Positions 17,251 through 24,948 of a DNA stretch of 63,115 bases are shown here, in pieces. Below the pieces are notes generated by a model, which saw only the letters and a program-made list of their open reading frames with translations, had not been told where the DNA came from and did not search any database. The DNA is from Gammaproteobacteria bacterium. GTDB taxonomy: Bacteria; Pseudomonadota; Gammaproteobacteria; Steroidobacterales; Steroidobacteraceae. Position numbers and translations under genes: made by a program. Position 1 is the first letter of the stretch. The number at the start of each line of letters is the position of its first letter. The stretch lies in contig VGVB01000012.1 in assembly GCA_016882265.1 (NCBI GenBank), positions 1-63,115 of the forward strand, written 5' to 3'.

Positions 17251-18198
17251 TTGACCCTGGCGATGATGTTTCCCGGACAGGGATCGCAGTCGGTCGGCAT
17301 GCTGGCCGCGTTTGCGGCGGTGGAGCCCTTGGTGGGCGCCACGTTTGCGGAGGCTTCAGCCGCGCTCGGCTTCGACCTGTGGCAGTTGTGCCGGGAGGGC
17401 CCGGAGGAGCGGCTGGCAGAGACCGAGGTGACCCAACCGGCGATGCTGACCGCCGGAGTTGCGACCTGGCGCGTGTGGCGCCAGCGCGGTGGCGCCATGC
17501 CGGCGAGGATGGCCGGGCACAGCCTCGGCGAGTACACGGCGCTGGTCTGCGCGGAGGCGATCGAATTCGGCGCGGCCATTGCGCTGGTGCGCGAGCGCGG
17601 CCGCCTGATGCAGCAGGCCGTGCCGGCCGGCGCCGGCGCGATGGCGGCGATCCTCGGGCTCGGGGATGCCGAAGTCGAGGCTGCCTGCGCCGAGGCCGCG
17701 GGTGACGAGGTCGTCGAGGCGGTCAATTACAACGCGCCCGGGCAGCTTGTGATCGCGGGCCATTCAGGCGCCATACAGCGCGCGATCGGGCTGTGCCGGG
17801 CGCGCGGCGCGCGGCGCGCGGTGCTGCTGCCGGTATCGGCCCCCTGCCACAGCCGGCTGATGCAGCCGGCTGCGGACTCGCTGCGCCAGCGACTCGCGGC
17901 TCTGCCGGTCCGTGCTCCGCGGGTACCGGTGCATTCCTTCGACGCGGCTGTGTACGATGGCCCCGAGGCAATCCGGAGTGGCCTGTACTGGCAGTTGTTC
18001 CGGCCGGTGCGCTGGGCGGCGATCGTCACCGCGATGTTGCAGGCCGGGGCCGGCGTCCTCGTCGAGTGCGGCCCCGGCAAGGTGCTGGCCGGACTCGCCC
18101 GGCGCATTCCGGGCGGGCGAAACGCGGCCGTGCACGCGTTGGAGGATCCGGAATCACTGGATGCGGCCCGCAGTGCGGCCGGGGGTACAGGGGCATGA
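17251..18198 (+). CDS. fabD: Malonyl-CoA:ACP transacylase FabD
   Basis: A 315-residue acyltransferase that loads malonyl groups onto acyl carrier protein. Visible hallmarks are FPGQGSQSVGML near the N terminus, the nucleophile in MAGHSLGEYTAL (GHSLGE), the RGRLMQQAVP arginine region, the catalytic histidine in SAPCHSRLMQPAADSLR, and VECGPGKVLAGL. The TTG at 17251 gives MTLAMMFPGQGSQ, aligned with known FabD starts; an ATG four codons in is the alternative. The stop overlaps fabG as ATGA. fabH and plsX, often just upstream, are absent; gspG lies there divergently. Confidence 0.95.
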   Translation: MTLAMMFPGQGSQSVGMLAAFAAVEPLVGATFAEASAALGFDLWQLCREGPEERLAETEVTQPAMLTAGVATWRVWRQRGGAMPARMAGHSLGEYTALVCAEAIEFGAAIALVRERGRLMQQAVPAGAGAMAAILGLGDAEVEAACAEAAGDEVVEAVNYNAPGQLVIAGHSGAIQRAIGLCRARGARRAVLLPVSAPCHSRLMQPAADSLRQRLAALPVRAPRVPVHSFDAAVYDGPEAIRSGLYWQLFRPVRWAAIVTAMLQAGAGVLVECGPGKVLAGLARRIPGGRNAAVHALEDPESLDAARSAAGGTGA

Positions 18199-18947
18199 CC
18201 GCTGGAGTCCTGAACGGGGAGGTGGCGCTCGTAACCGGCGCTTCGCGCGGAATCGGGCGGGCGATCGCGCTGGCGCTCGGCGCGCGCGGGGCCACGGTCA
18301 TCGGTACGGCGACGAGCGCAACCGGTGCCGCGGCCATCGACCGGGCCTTCGCCGAGGCGGCGGTCAGCGGGCGCGGAATCGTGCTCGACGTGGCCGCGGG
18401 TCCGGCGATCGACGCGGCGGTCGCGGACATCGAGGGCCGCGAGGGCGCGGTGACGATCCTGGTCAACAACGCCGGCATCACCCGCGACACGCTGCTGCTG
18501 CGCATGAAGGCGGAGGACTGGAACGCCGTCGTGGACACCAACCTCGGTTCGGTGTTCCGGCTCAGCAAGGCCGTGCTGCGCGGCATGATGAAGGCCCGGC
18601 GTGGCCGGATCGTCAATATCGCCTCGATCGTCGCGATGACCGGCAATCCCGGCCAGGCGAACTACTGTGCGGCCAAGGCCGGTATCGGCGGGTTCACGCG
18701 CTCGCTGGCCCGCGAAGTCGCTTCGCGCGCCATCACCGTCAATACGGTGGCCCCCGGATTCATCGACACGGACATGACGCGCGCACTGCCGGAGGCGCAG
18801 CGCACCGCGCTGACCGGTCAGATCCCGCTCGGCCGGCTGGGGCAGCCGGAGGACGTTGCCGCGGCCGTGTGCTTCCTCGCCGGGCCGGAGGCGGGCTGGA
18901 TCACCGGGGAGACGATCAACGTCAATGGCGGGATGTACATGCCGTGA
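18195..18947 (+). CDS. fabG: 3-oxoacyl-ACP reductase FabG
   Basis: A 250-residue short-chain dehydrogenase that reduces 3-oxoacyl-ACP with NADPH in fatty-acid elongation. It has VTGASRGIGRAIAL (cofactor loop), LVNNAGITRDTLLLRMK, the catalytic serine in IVNIASIVAMTGNPGQ, the YCAAKAGIGGF tyrosine-lysine pair, and VAPGFIDTDMT. The gap to acpP is 156 bases, so acpP may have its own promoter. GC content and codon use match the neighbouring fab genes. Confidence 0.95.
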   Translation: MTAGVLNGEVALVTGASRGIGRAIALALGARGATVIGTATSATGAAAIDRAFAEAAVSGRGIVLDVAAGPAIDAAVADIEGREGAVTILVNNAGITRDTLLLRMKAEDWNAVVDTNLGSVFRLSKAVLRGMMKARRGRIVNIASIVAMTGNPGQANYCAAKAGIGGFTRSLAREVASRAITVNTVAPGFIDTDMTRALPEAQRTALTGQIPLGRLGQPEDVAAAVCFLAGPEAGWITGETINVNGGMYMP

Positions 18948-19036
18948 TTGAGCGCAGGGCGCTGATTTACAGGGATTTCCTTTCAGAAACAGTCCACAAG
19001 GCGCGGTTCCGGTAGCCAGTCGGGGGGGTCGTGGCA

Positions 19037-19042
19037 TAGAAT
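19037..19042 (+). promoter_or_regulatory. Candidate -10 element of an acpP promoter
   Basis: The hexamer TAGAAT stands 62 bases before the acpP start in the only longer gap of the fab cluster, which fits the common separate, strong transcription of acpP. The -35 region is weak (GTAGCC at a spacing of about 17), so this is only a candidate. Confidence 0.3.
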
Positions 19043-19103
19043 GGCGCCCCGGTTGGCCCCCGGCGATGCCGCGGGCCTCTTCAAGGCAAGGGACAACAAT
19101 CCG

Positions 19104-19346
19104 ATGAGCACAGTCGAAGAGCGGGTGAAGAAGATCGTCGCCGAGCAACTGGGAGTAAAGGAGGAGGAGGTCACGAATGACGCCTCCTTCGTCGACGATC
19201 TGGGAGCCGACTCCCTCGATACCGTCGAACTCGTCATGGCGCTCGAGGAAGAGTTCGAGACCGAGATTCCCGACGAGGATGCCGAAAAGATCACCACCGT
19301 GCAGCAGGCGATCGATTACATCGTCCAGCACCAGTCCAAGTCCTGA
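19104..19346 (+). CDS. acpP: Acyl carrier protein
   Basis: An 80-residue acidic four-helix protein that carries growing acyl chains on phosphopantetheine. The attachment serine lies in [23 protein letters not shown] (DSL motif), and the N terminus [23 protein letters not shown] is typical. The ATG at 19104 follows AAGGGACAA; an in-frame ATG at 19041 would add 21 non-ACP residues and overlaps the promoter, so it is rejected. An 11-base-pair hairpin follows the stop and may reduce read-through into fabF. Confidence 0.97.
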   Translation: MSTVEERVKKIVAEQLGVKEEEVTNDASFVDDLGADSLDTVELVMALEEEFETEIPDEDAEKITTVQQAIDYIVQHQSKS

Positions 19347-19360
19347 TCGATCGATGGCGC

Positions 19361-19386
19361 GGGCCCCGGCCGGATGGCCGGGGCCC
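19361..19386 (+). terminator. GC-rich hairpin after acpP
   Basis: GGGCCCCGGCC (19361-19371) and GGCCGGGGCCC (19376-19386) form a perfect 11-base-pair stem with a four-base loop, 14 bases after the acpP stop. No T run follows, so it may be a partial terminator or an mRNA end-stabilising hairpin that keeps acpP message more abundant than fabF. Confidence 0.7.
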
Positions 19387-19424
19387 GTTGCGTCATGGGC
19401 GGATCCGCCCACCGGAGCAGCCGC

Positions 19425-20669
19425 TTGAACAGGCGTCGCGTCGTCGTGACTGGTCTCGGCATGGTCTCGCCGCTCGGCAACGACGTGGCGACCACCTGGA
19501 GCGGCGTGCTGGCCGGCCGGAGCGGCATCGGCCCGATCACGCATTTCGATCCGGCGGCATTCCCGGTCGCGTTTGCCGGCAGCGTGCGCGACTTCGATCC
19601 CGGACAGTACATGCCGGCGCGGGAAGCGCGCCGCATGGATCTGTTCATGCAGTATGGAATCGCCGCCGGCGTGCAGGCGATCCGGGACTCCGGCCTCGAG
19701 ATCACTGACGCCAACCGGGCGCGGATCGGCCTGATCTTCGGCGCCGGCATCGGCGGACTGGCGACGATCGAGGAGAACCACCACCGCTTCCTGGAGACCC
19801 GCTCGCCGCGCCGGATCCTGCCGACCTTCATTCCGTCGAGCATCATCAACATGATTTCCGGGCACCTGTCGATCCTGTACGGGGTCACCGGGCCGAACCT
19901 GGCAGTGGCGACGGCCTGCACCACGTCGACGCACAGCATCGGCCTGGGATTCCGGGCGATTCAGTACGGCGACGCCGACGTGATCGTCGCTGGCGGGGCG
20001 GAGTTCGCACAGACGCCGCTCGCCGTCGGTGGCTTCTGTCAGGCCCGCGCGCTGTCCACGCGCAATGAGGATCCGAAACGGGCCAGCCGGCCCTGGGATC
20101 GCGACCGGGACGGATTTGTGATGTCCGACGGGGGTGGTGCGGTCGTGCTCGAAGCCCTCGACCATGCCCGTGCCCGCGGCGCGCCGATCTACGCTGAACT
20201 GGCCGGCTTCGGCATGAGCGGCGACGCGCATCACATCACGGCGCCACCGGAGGACGGGGCTGGTGCGCGCCTCGCGATGTCGAACGCCCTGGCCGACGCG
20301 GGCCTCAACCCGGATGAGGTTCAGTACGTCAATGCCCATGCGACCTCGACGCCGCTGGGTGATCTCGCCGAGACCCGGGCGATTCGTGCCGCCTTCGGCG
20401 CCCATGCGCCGCGACTGGCCGTCAGTTCGACGAAATCGATGACCGGGCACCTGCTGGGTGCGGCCGGCGTCGTTGAGGCGATCTTCACGATGCTCGCGAT
20501 CCGCGACCAGATCGCGCCGCCGACCATCAATCTCGAGCACCCGGACGAAGGCTGCGACCTCGACTACGTGCCGAACGAGGCGCGTCCGCTGCGGATCATG
20601 GCGGCGGCCAGCAATTCCTTCGGCTTCGGCGGCACCAACGGCACGCTGATCTTCCGCGCGCCGGGCTGA
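19425..20669 (+). CDS. fabF: 3-oxoacyl-ACP synthase II FabF
   Basis: A 414-residue condensing enzyme that elongates acyl-ACP. The catalytic cysteine is in [16 protein letters not shown], the two histidines in [11 protein letters not shown] and [15 protein letters not shown], and the C-terminal [13 protein letters not shown] is present. The TTG at 19425 gives [19 protein letters not shown] after an ACCGGAGCAG ribosome site; the frame extends upstream through the acpP terminator region, which I do not accept as coding. The C in CTTSTHSIG replaces the usual CASGxH-type context but keeps the active cysteine. pabC, often next, is missing. Confidence 0.94.
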   Translation: MNRRRVVVTGLGMVSPLGNDVATTWSGVLAGRSGIGPITHFDPAAFPVAFAGSVRDFDPGQYMPAREARRMDLFMQYGIAAGVQAIRDSGLEITDANRARIGLIFGAGIGGLATIEENHHRFLETRSPRRILPTFIPSSIINMISGHLSILYGVTGPNLAVATACTTSTHSIGLGFRAIQYGDADVIVAGGAEFAQTPLAVGGFCQARALSTRNEDPKRASRPWDRDRDGFVMSDGGGAVVLEALDHARARGAPIYAELAGFGMSGDAHHITAPPEDGAGARLAMSNALADAGLNPDEVQYVNAHATSTPLGDLAETRAIRAAFGAHAPRLAVSSTKSMTGHLLGAAGVVEAIFTMLAIRDQIAPPTINLEHPDEGCDLDYVPNEARPLRIMAAASNSFGFGGTNGTLIFRAPG

Positions 20670-20740
20670 TCCGGTTACGGCAGCGCGATGCTGGTCCGTG
20701 ACCTCGCGCCCCGCTGCCATTTGTGGCTGGACGGCAACTG

Positions 20741-21778
20741 ATGCGCCGTTGGATCGCGGTCGTCCTGGCGCTGTTGCTCGCGGCCGTGGCGGCCTGGTGC
20801 GGACTGCGCAGCTTTGAGCGGCACTGGCTCGCGACGCCGATCGCGGCGCTCAGCCAGCCGCGCGTCTTCGAGATCCCGGCCGGCAGCTCGGCCATCGCGA
20901 TCGCCGCGCGGCTGCGGCGGGAGGGGCTGCTCGATCGGTCGTGGATCTGGATCCGGCAGGCAAAGCGCCTCGGGGTCACGGCGCGCCTGCGGGCCGGTGA
21001 ATACGAGCTGCGGCCCGGCGCGACGCCGGAGCGGTTGTTGCAGCAGTTCGTCGCCGGTGCAGTGCTGCTGCACGCGGTCACGATCCCCGAGGGCTGGACG
21101 TTCCGGCAGGCGCTGGCCCACATCCGCCAGCAGCCGGCGATTGCGGTCACCGAAGGCGAGCTGGCGGCCGCGCAGCTCGCAGCGCGGGCCGGTGTCGGCG
21201 ACCGGGATCCGGAGGGGCTGTTCTTCCCGGACACCTATCGATTCCCGCGCGGCACGCCGGACTACGTGGTTCTGCGCCTGGCTCGCCAGCGCCTCGAGCG
21301 GGAACTGCAGCAGGCGTGGCAGCAGCGGGATCCGGCACTGCCGCTCGCAACGCCGTATGAGGCGCTGATCCTTGCCTCGCTCATCGAAAAGGAGACCGGT
21401 GCTCCCGGTGAACGTGCCGTCATCGCGGGCGTGTTCGTCAACCGCCTGCGGCGCGGCATGCGCCTGCAGACCGATCCGAGCGTGATCTACGGTCTGGGCG
21501 AGCGCTGGGACGGCCGGCTCCGCAGCGAAGACCTGCGGAGCGACACTCCGTATAACAGTTACACGCGGGCCGGCCTGCCGCCGACGCCCATCGCGCTGGT
21601 CGGTCGCGCCGCCCTCGATGCAGCGGTCCGTCCGGCGCGCACCGACATGCTGTACTTCGTGGCGACGGGTCACGGCGACGGCCGGCACCTGTTTGCCCGT
21701 ACCCTGGCTGAACACAATGCCAACGTCCGCGCGTACCTCGCCAATCTGCGCGCCGCGCGCGGCGATCGGGTACTCTGA
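20741..21778 (+). CDS. mltG: Endolytic murein transglycosylase MltG
   Basis: A 345-residue inner-membrane YceG-like protein that cleaves nascent peptidoglycan strands and sets glycan length. One N-terminal anchor (RRWIAVVLALLLAAVAAWCGL) is followed by a LysM-like region (FEIPAGSSAIAIAARL). The YceG domain has EGLFFPDTYRF, LASLIEKETG with the catalytic glutamate, and LQTDPSVIYGLG and SPYNSYTRAGLPPTPI-like segments (here TPYNSYTRAGLPPTPI). The ATG at 20741 is preferred over a GTG at 20723. The gene lies between fabF and tmk, the conserved order in gammaproteobacteria. Confidence 0.93.
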   Translation: MRRWIAVVLALLLAAVAAWCGLRSFERHWLATPIAALSQPRVFEIPAGSSAIAIAARLRREGLLDRSWIWIRQAKRLGVTARLRAGEYELRPGATPERLLQQFVAGAVLLHAVTIPEGWTFRQALAHIRQQPAIAVTEGELAAAQLAARAGVGDRDPEGLFFPDTYRFPRGTPDYVVLRLARQRLERELQQAWQQRDPALPLATPYEALILASLIEKETGAPGERAVIAGVFVNRLRRGMRLQTDPSVIYGLGERWDGRLRSEDLRSDTPYNSYTRAGLPPTPIALVGRAALDAAVRPARTDMLYFVATGHGDGRHLFARTLAEHNANVRAYLANLRAARGDRVL

Positions 21779-21782
21779 CTCG

Positions 21783-22418
21783 GTGCGCGGCCGATTCGTG
21801 ACATTCGAGGGGATCGAGGGCGTCGGCAAGTCAACGCAGGTGGCGCTGGCGGCCGAGTGGCTGCGCGGGCGCGGTCTCGACGTCCTCACCACACGTGAGC
21901 CCGGCGGTACCCGACTGGCCGAAGAACTGCGCCGCCTGCTGCTCGACTGCGACCACGAGCACATCGCCGGTACGACGGAGCTGTTGCTGCTGTTCGCGGC
22001 GCGCGCGAGCCATGTCGCGGAGCGGATCGTGCCGGCGCTCGAGCGCGGGCAGTGGGTGCTGTGCGACCGCTTTACCGATGCGACGCGGGCCTATCAGGGT
22101 GGCGGGCGCGGCCTGCCGGCTGCACTCATCGAGCAACTCGCGGCGATCGCGCATCCGGGCCTGAGCCCGGATCTCACCGTGCTGCTGGATGCACCGCCGG
22201 AACTCGCACTGGCCCGGGCCCGGATCCGCTCGAGCCATCCGGACCGCTTCGAGCAGGAGGATCTCGGTTTCTTCGCGCGGGTCCGTGCGGAGTACCTGGC
22301 CATTGCCGCACGTGAACCACGACGGCTGCGCACGGTCGATGCCACGGCCGGGGTCGAAGCGGTGACTCGCGCGGTGGCCGCGGTGCTCGGAGCGCTGCTG
22401 GCGGCAAGCGGACGGTGA
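21783..22418 (+). CDS. tmk: Thymidylate kinase
   Basis: A 211-residue kinase converting dTMP to dTDP. It shows RFVTFEGIEGVGKSTQ (P-loop), the TTREPGGTRLAEELR DR-type segment, CDRFTDATRAYQGGGRG (dTMP-binding) and a LID region with RFEQEDLGFFARVRAEYL. The GTG at 21783 lies four bases after the mltG stop and gives the normal N terminus. The stop overlaps holB as GTGA. The tmk-holB coupling is widespread and links nucleotide supply with the clamp loader only by position. Confidence 0.95.
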   Translation: MRGRFVTFEGIEGVGKSTQVALAAEWLRGRGLDVLTTREPGGTRLAEELRRLLLDCDHEHIAGTTELLLLFAARASHVAERIVPALERGQWVLCDRFTDATRAYQGGGRGLPAALIEQLAAIAHPGLSPDLTVLLDAPPELALARARIRSSHPDRFEQEDLGFFARVRAEYLAIAAREPRRLRTVDATAGVEAVTRAVAAVLGALLAASGR

Positions 22419-23449
22419 CTGCGCCCGAGCTCCGTAGCGAATGGCAGCAGGCCGGTGCACCGTGGCTGGCCGGCGTGCGGGCGCGGCTGGCTGAGGCCGT
22501 GCAACAGGAGCGACTGCCCCACGCGCTGCTGTTCATCGGCCAGGAGGGTGCCGGGCAGGCCGGGCTTGCCGCCTGGACGGCCGGCCTGCTGCTGTGCATC
22601 GCTGGCGGCGACGAACCCTGCGGGAACTGCGCGGACTGCGCGCTGCTGCTGGCCGGTACGCACCCGGACTTCCATCGGGTCGGGATCGAGGAGGAGGCGA
22701 CCGCGATCCGGGTCGAACAGATCCGCGATCTGGCCGAGGCGCTGGGAACGCGAAGCTACCGGGGCCGGCGCAAGGTCGCAATGATCGATCCGGCAGACGA
22801 AATGAATATTAACTCATTCAATGCCTTATTGAAGACTCTTGAGGAACCACCTGATCAGACGATGCTGCTGCTGACCGCCAGCCGCGCCGATCGCCTGCCA
22901 GCCACGATCCGTAGCCGTTGCAGCCGGCAGCAGCTTCCGTTACCGACCTCGGCTGCAGCCCTGGAGTGGCTTCGCCGGCAACGGCCGCGCGACGACTGGG
23001 AGCGCCTGCTGGTGCTGGCGCAGGGGGCACCGTTTCTCGCACTGGAGCATGCGGCCGCGGGAATCGCCGATCTGGACACCGACATGGACAATACGGTCGC
23101 CGCTGGCTGGCAGGCGCCGCTCGACGTGGTCGGGCTGGCGGACTCCTGGCGGGCCGACCGGCCGGAACTGCGCCTGCGCTGGCTCGAACTCTGGCTGGCC
23201 GGGCGCCTGCGGATGGCCAGCGTCAGCAGTGATGCGGTTAACAATAACCGCAGGTCCGGGTTGCCGCCGGGGCACGATCCGACGATGATGGCCACCGGAT
23301 ACCGCCTGCTCGACCGCCTGCGCGAAGCGCGGCGCCGGGCCGGCGGGCCGTTGAACCTCCAGTTGCTGCTGGAGGACGTGCTGGTCGATCTGGCTGAGTG
23401 GATGAGGAGAGGCGCTTGGCGCGCGCGCAGCAACCCGTCGAAGAATTGA
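22415..23449 (+). CDS. holB: DNA polymerase III delta-prime subunit
   Basis: A 344-residue clamp-loader subunit. The P-loop is degenerate (GQEGAGQAGLAAW), as is normal for delta-prime, and a zinc module uses C61, C69, C72 and C75 (CGNCADC). The MNINSFNALLKTLEEPP block and the SRC arginine-finger region (IRSRCSRQQLPL) are conserved. The GTG start overlaps tmk. Unusually, codons 130-148 (22802-22858) use AT-rich, rare synonymous codons (ATT, TCA, TTA, ACT, CTT), about 31% GC inside a gene near 68%; the protein sequence there is fully normal. The 3' end overlaps the PilZ gene by 34 bases. Confidence 0.93.
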   Translation: MTAPELRSEWQQAGAPWLAGVRARLAEAVQQERLPHALLFIGQEGAGQAGLAAWTAGLLLCIAGGDEPCGNCADCALLLAGTHPDFHRVGIEEEATAIRVEQIRDLAEALGTRSYRGRRKVAMIDPADEMNINSFNALLKTLEEPPDQTMLLLTASRADRLPATIRSRCSRQQLPLPTSAAALEWLRRQRPRDDWERLLVLAQGAPFLALEHAAAGIADLDTDMDNTVAAGWQAPLDVVGLADSWRADRPELRLRWLELWLAGRLRMASVSSDAVNNNRRSGLPPGHDPTMMATGYRLLDRLREARRRAGGPLNLQLLLEDVLVDLAEWMRRGAWRARSNPSKN

Positions 23450-23823
23450 AGCCACGGCCGGTTCCGGCCGTGCGGCCCGCACCCGCGGCGAAGCCCGGGT
23501 TGCTGACGCTGACGATCAAGGACAAGAGCGCGCTGTACGTGGCCTACATGCCGTTCATCAGGAACGGTGGCCTGTTCATTCCGACCAACAGCAGCTACCA
23601 GGTCGGCGATGAAGTCTTCATGCTGCTGAACCTGATGGGCGAGGACGAGAAGCTGCCGGTCGCCGGACGCGTCGTCTGGGTCACGCCGAAAGGCGCGCAA
23701 AGCCGGCGCACGGCCGGCATCGGCGTGCAGTTCAGCGAGCAGGACCGGGGCACGACACAGAAGAAGATCGAGTCCTATCTCGCCGGTGCGCTCGGCGGCG
23801 ACAAGCCGACCCACACGATGTGA
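23416..23823 (+). CDS. pilZ: PilZ-domain protein (type IV pilus PilZ type)
   Basis: A 135-residue protein whose domain runs from about residue 30: LLTLTIKDKSALYVAYMPFIRNGGLFIPT, then LMGEDEKLPVAGRVVWVTPKG and GIGVQFSEQD. This is the PilZ protein that follows holB in many gammaproteobacteria, where it supports type IV pilus assembly. Like Pseudomonas PilZ it lacks the RxxxR arginines needed for cyclic-di-GMP binding. The TTG at 23416 has the strong site GAGGAGAGG seven bases before it; a GTG at 23398 would add six residues. It overlaps the holB end. Confidence 0.88.
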   Translation: MARAQQPVEELKPRPVPAVRPAPAAKPGLLTLTIKDKSALYVAYMPFIRNGGLFIPTNSSYQVGDEVFMLLNLMGEDEKLPVAGRVVWVTPKGAQSRRTAGIGVQFSEQDRGTTQKKIESYLAGALGGDKPTHTM

Positions 23824-23841
23824 GCGCTGTGGCCGCGCTCA
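23821..23841. terminator. Hairpin between convergent pilZ and the cNMP-binding gene
   Basis: TGAGCGC and GCGCTCA form a seven-base-pair stem with a seven-base loop. It covers the pilZ stop codon and reaches the stop of the convergent gene, so it could serve both strands. There is no T run. Confidence 0.5.
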
Positions 23842-24894
23842 GGGCGGTCCGAGCTGGTTTTCGGATATCCCGCCGTCGAGGCAGTGGGCATCGAAGCCGC
23901 GCTGGCTGAGCAGAAAGGTGGCGACCGAGCTGCGCCGGCCGGTGTCGCAGACCACGACGTAGGTCGTGTCCGGCTCCAGCGTCTTCAGTTTGAGCCGGAC
24001 GAAGTACAGGGGCAGGTTGATGGCATCGTCGAGGTGCCAGACCTCGTACTCGCTGGGCAGCCGTACGTCGAGCCAGCGGCCGCCACGCGCGACCAGCTCG
24101 CGGGCATGCGCCAGGTCGACACGATGCAGCAGCGGCTCGTTCAGCAGCTCGTGGAAGTCGTCTTTGCCGAGCCGCACCAGCGTGCCATCGGTCAGCATCG
24201 TCACCGTCGCATTGCGGCGGCCGCCGGATATCAGTGCTTCCTCGCCGAAGGACTCGCCGACGCCGAGTTCGGCGAGGCGCAGTCCCTCGCGATTCAGCGG
24301 TGTGTCGCGGGTCACGGCGGCCTGCCCGCGCGTGATCACGTAGTAGAAGTCGCCTTCGTCGCCCTGGCGCACGACGACGTCGCCGGCCCGCACCGGCATC
24401 TGCTGCATGCGCATGAACAGTGCCTGCAGATTGGCCGGCGGGATCCGCTGCAGCGCCCTGGTCTGCAGCAGGACCAGCATCCAGTCATCCGTATCCGTGA
24501 CCTCCGCGCCGGAAATCTCATTGACCTCATAGGTGCCGGTCTGGTCCCAGGTCAGCAGCACATCGAGCAGGTCACTGTCGATCGCGAGGTACGCGATGTC
24601 GGACAGCGCGCGCGCCGTGAACCGGCGCGGCTGGCCGGGCGCCAGCGCATTGCGGGCCTCGGGCGTGCCGGAGCGGAGCGCCGCGACGGTACGTTCGCCG
24701 CTGCGCAGCTCGACTTCACCGCTCACCAGATAGATGGCGCGCTTGTCCGCGTCGCCTTCCTTGAACAGCAGCCGGCCCTCCTCGAGTCGCTGCAGTCGCG
24801 TCTTGCGCGCCAGCGCGCTCAGGTTTTCGCGGCGCAGGCCGTCGAGCGGCGTGAAGGCGCGCAGCACCTCGAGTTCGAGCGGCTTGTCACTCAC
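23839..24894 (-). CDS. Tandem cyclic-nucleotide-binding protein with C-terminal rhodanese domain
   Basis: A 351-residue cytosolic protein. Two cNMP-binding (CRP-like) beta-roll domains occupy about residues 12-125 and 135-262; the second has the phosphate-binding stretch GESFGEEALISGGRRNATV. Residues 265-345 are a rhodanese domain with the active loop CDTGRRS (C316) and the CLDGG end. There is no helix-turn-helix, so it is not a CRP transcription factor. It may sense a cyclic nucleotide and transfer or bind sulfur, but no substrate can be named. It is convergent with pilZ and 54 bases from fadJ, so it may be cotranscribed with the genes behind it. Confidence 0.85.
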   Translation of the reverse strand: MSDKPLELEVLRAFTPLDGLRRENLSALARKTRLQRLEEGRLLFKEGDADKRAIYLVSGEVELRSGERTVAALRSGTPEARNALAPGQPRRFTARALSDIAYLAIDSDLLDVLLTWDQTGTYEVNEISGAEVTDTDDWMLVLLQTRALQRIPPANLQALFMRMQQMPVRAGDVVVRQGDEGDFYYVITRGQAAVTRDTPLNREGLRLAELGVGESFGEEALISGGRRNATVTMLTDGTLVRLGKDDFHELLNEPLLHRVDLAHARELVARGGRWLDVRLPSEYEVWHLDDAINLPLYFVRLKLKTLEPDTTYVVVCDTGRRSSVATFLLSQRGFDAHCLDGGISENQLGPP

Positions 24895-24948
24895 GGAGTT
24901 CGCGGGTTGCCGGTGTGCGGGTGCATGCGGCCGCGAATGCTATCACAG

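Noticed and set aside
19041..19103. Longer N terminus for acyl carrier protein
   Set aside because: The added residues match no ACP, cover the likely promoter, and the downstream ATG has a better ribosome site.
17727..20720. Very long open frame on the minus strand across fabD-fabF
   Set aside because: It is antisense to well-identified fatty-acid genes and has the histidine/arginine-rich composition of a GC-rich shadow frame.
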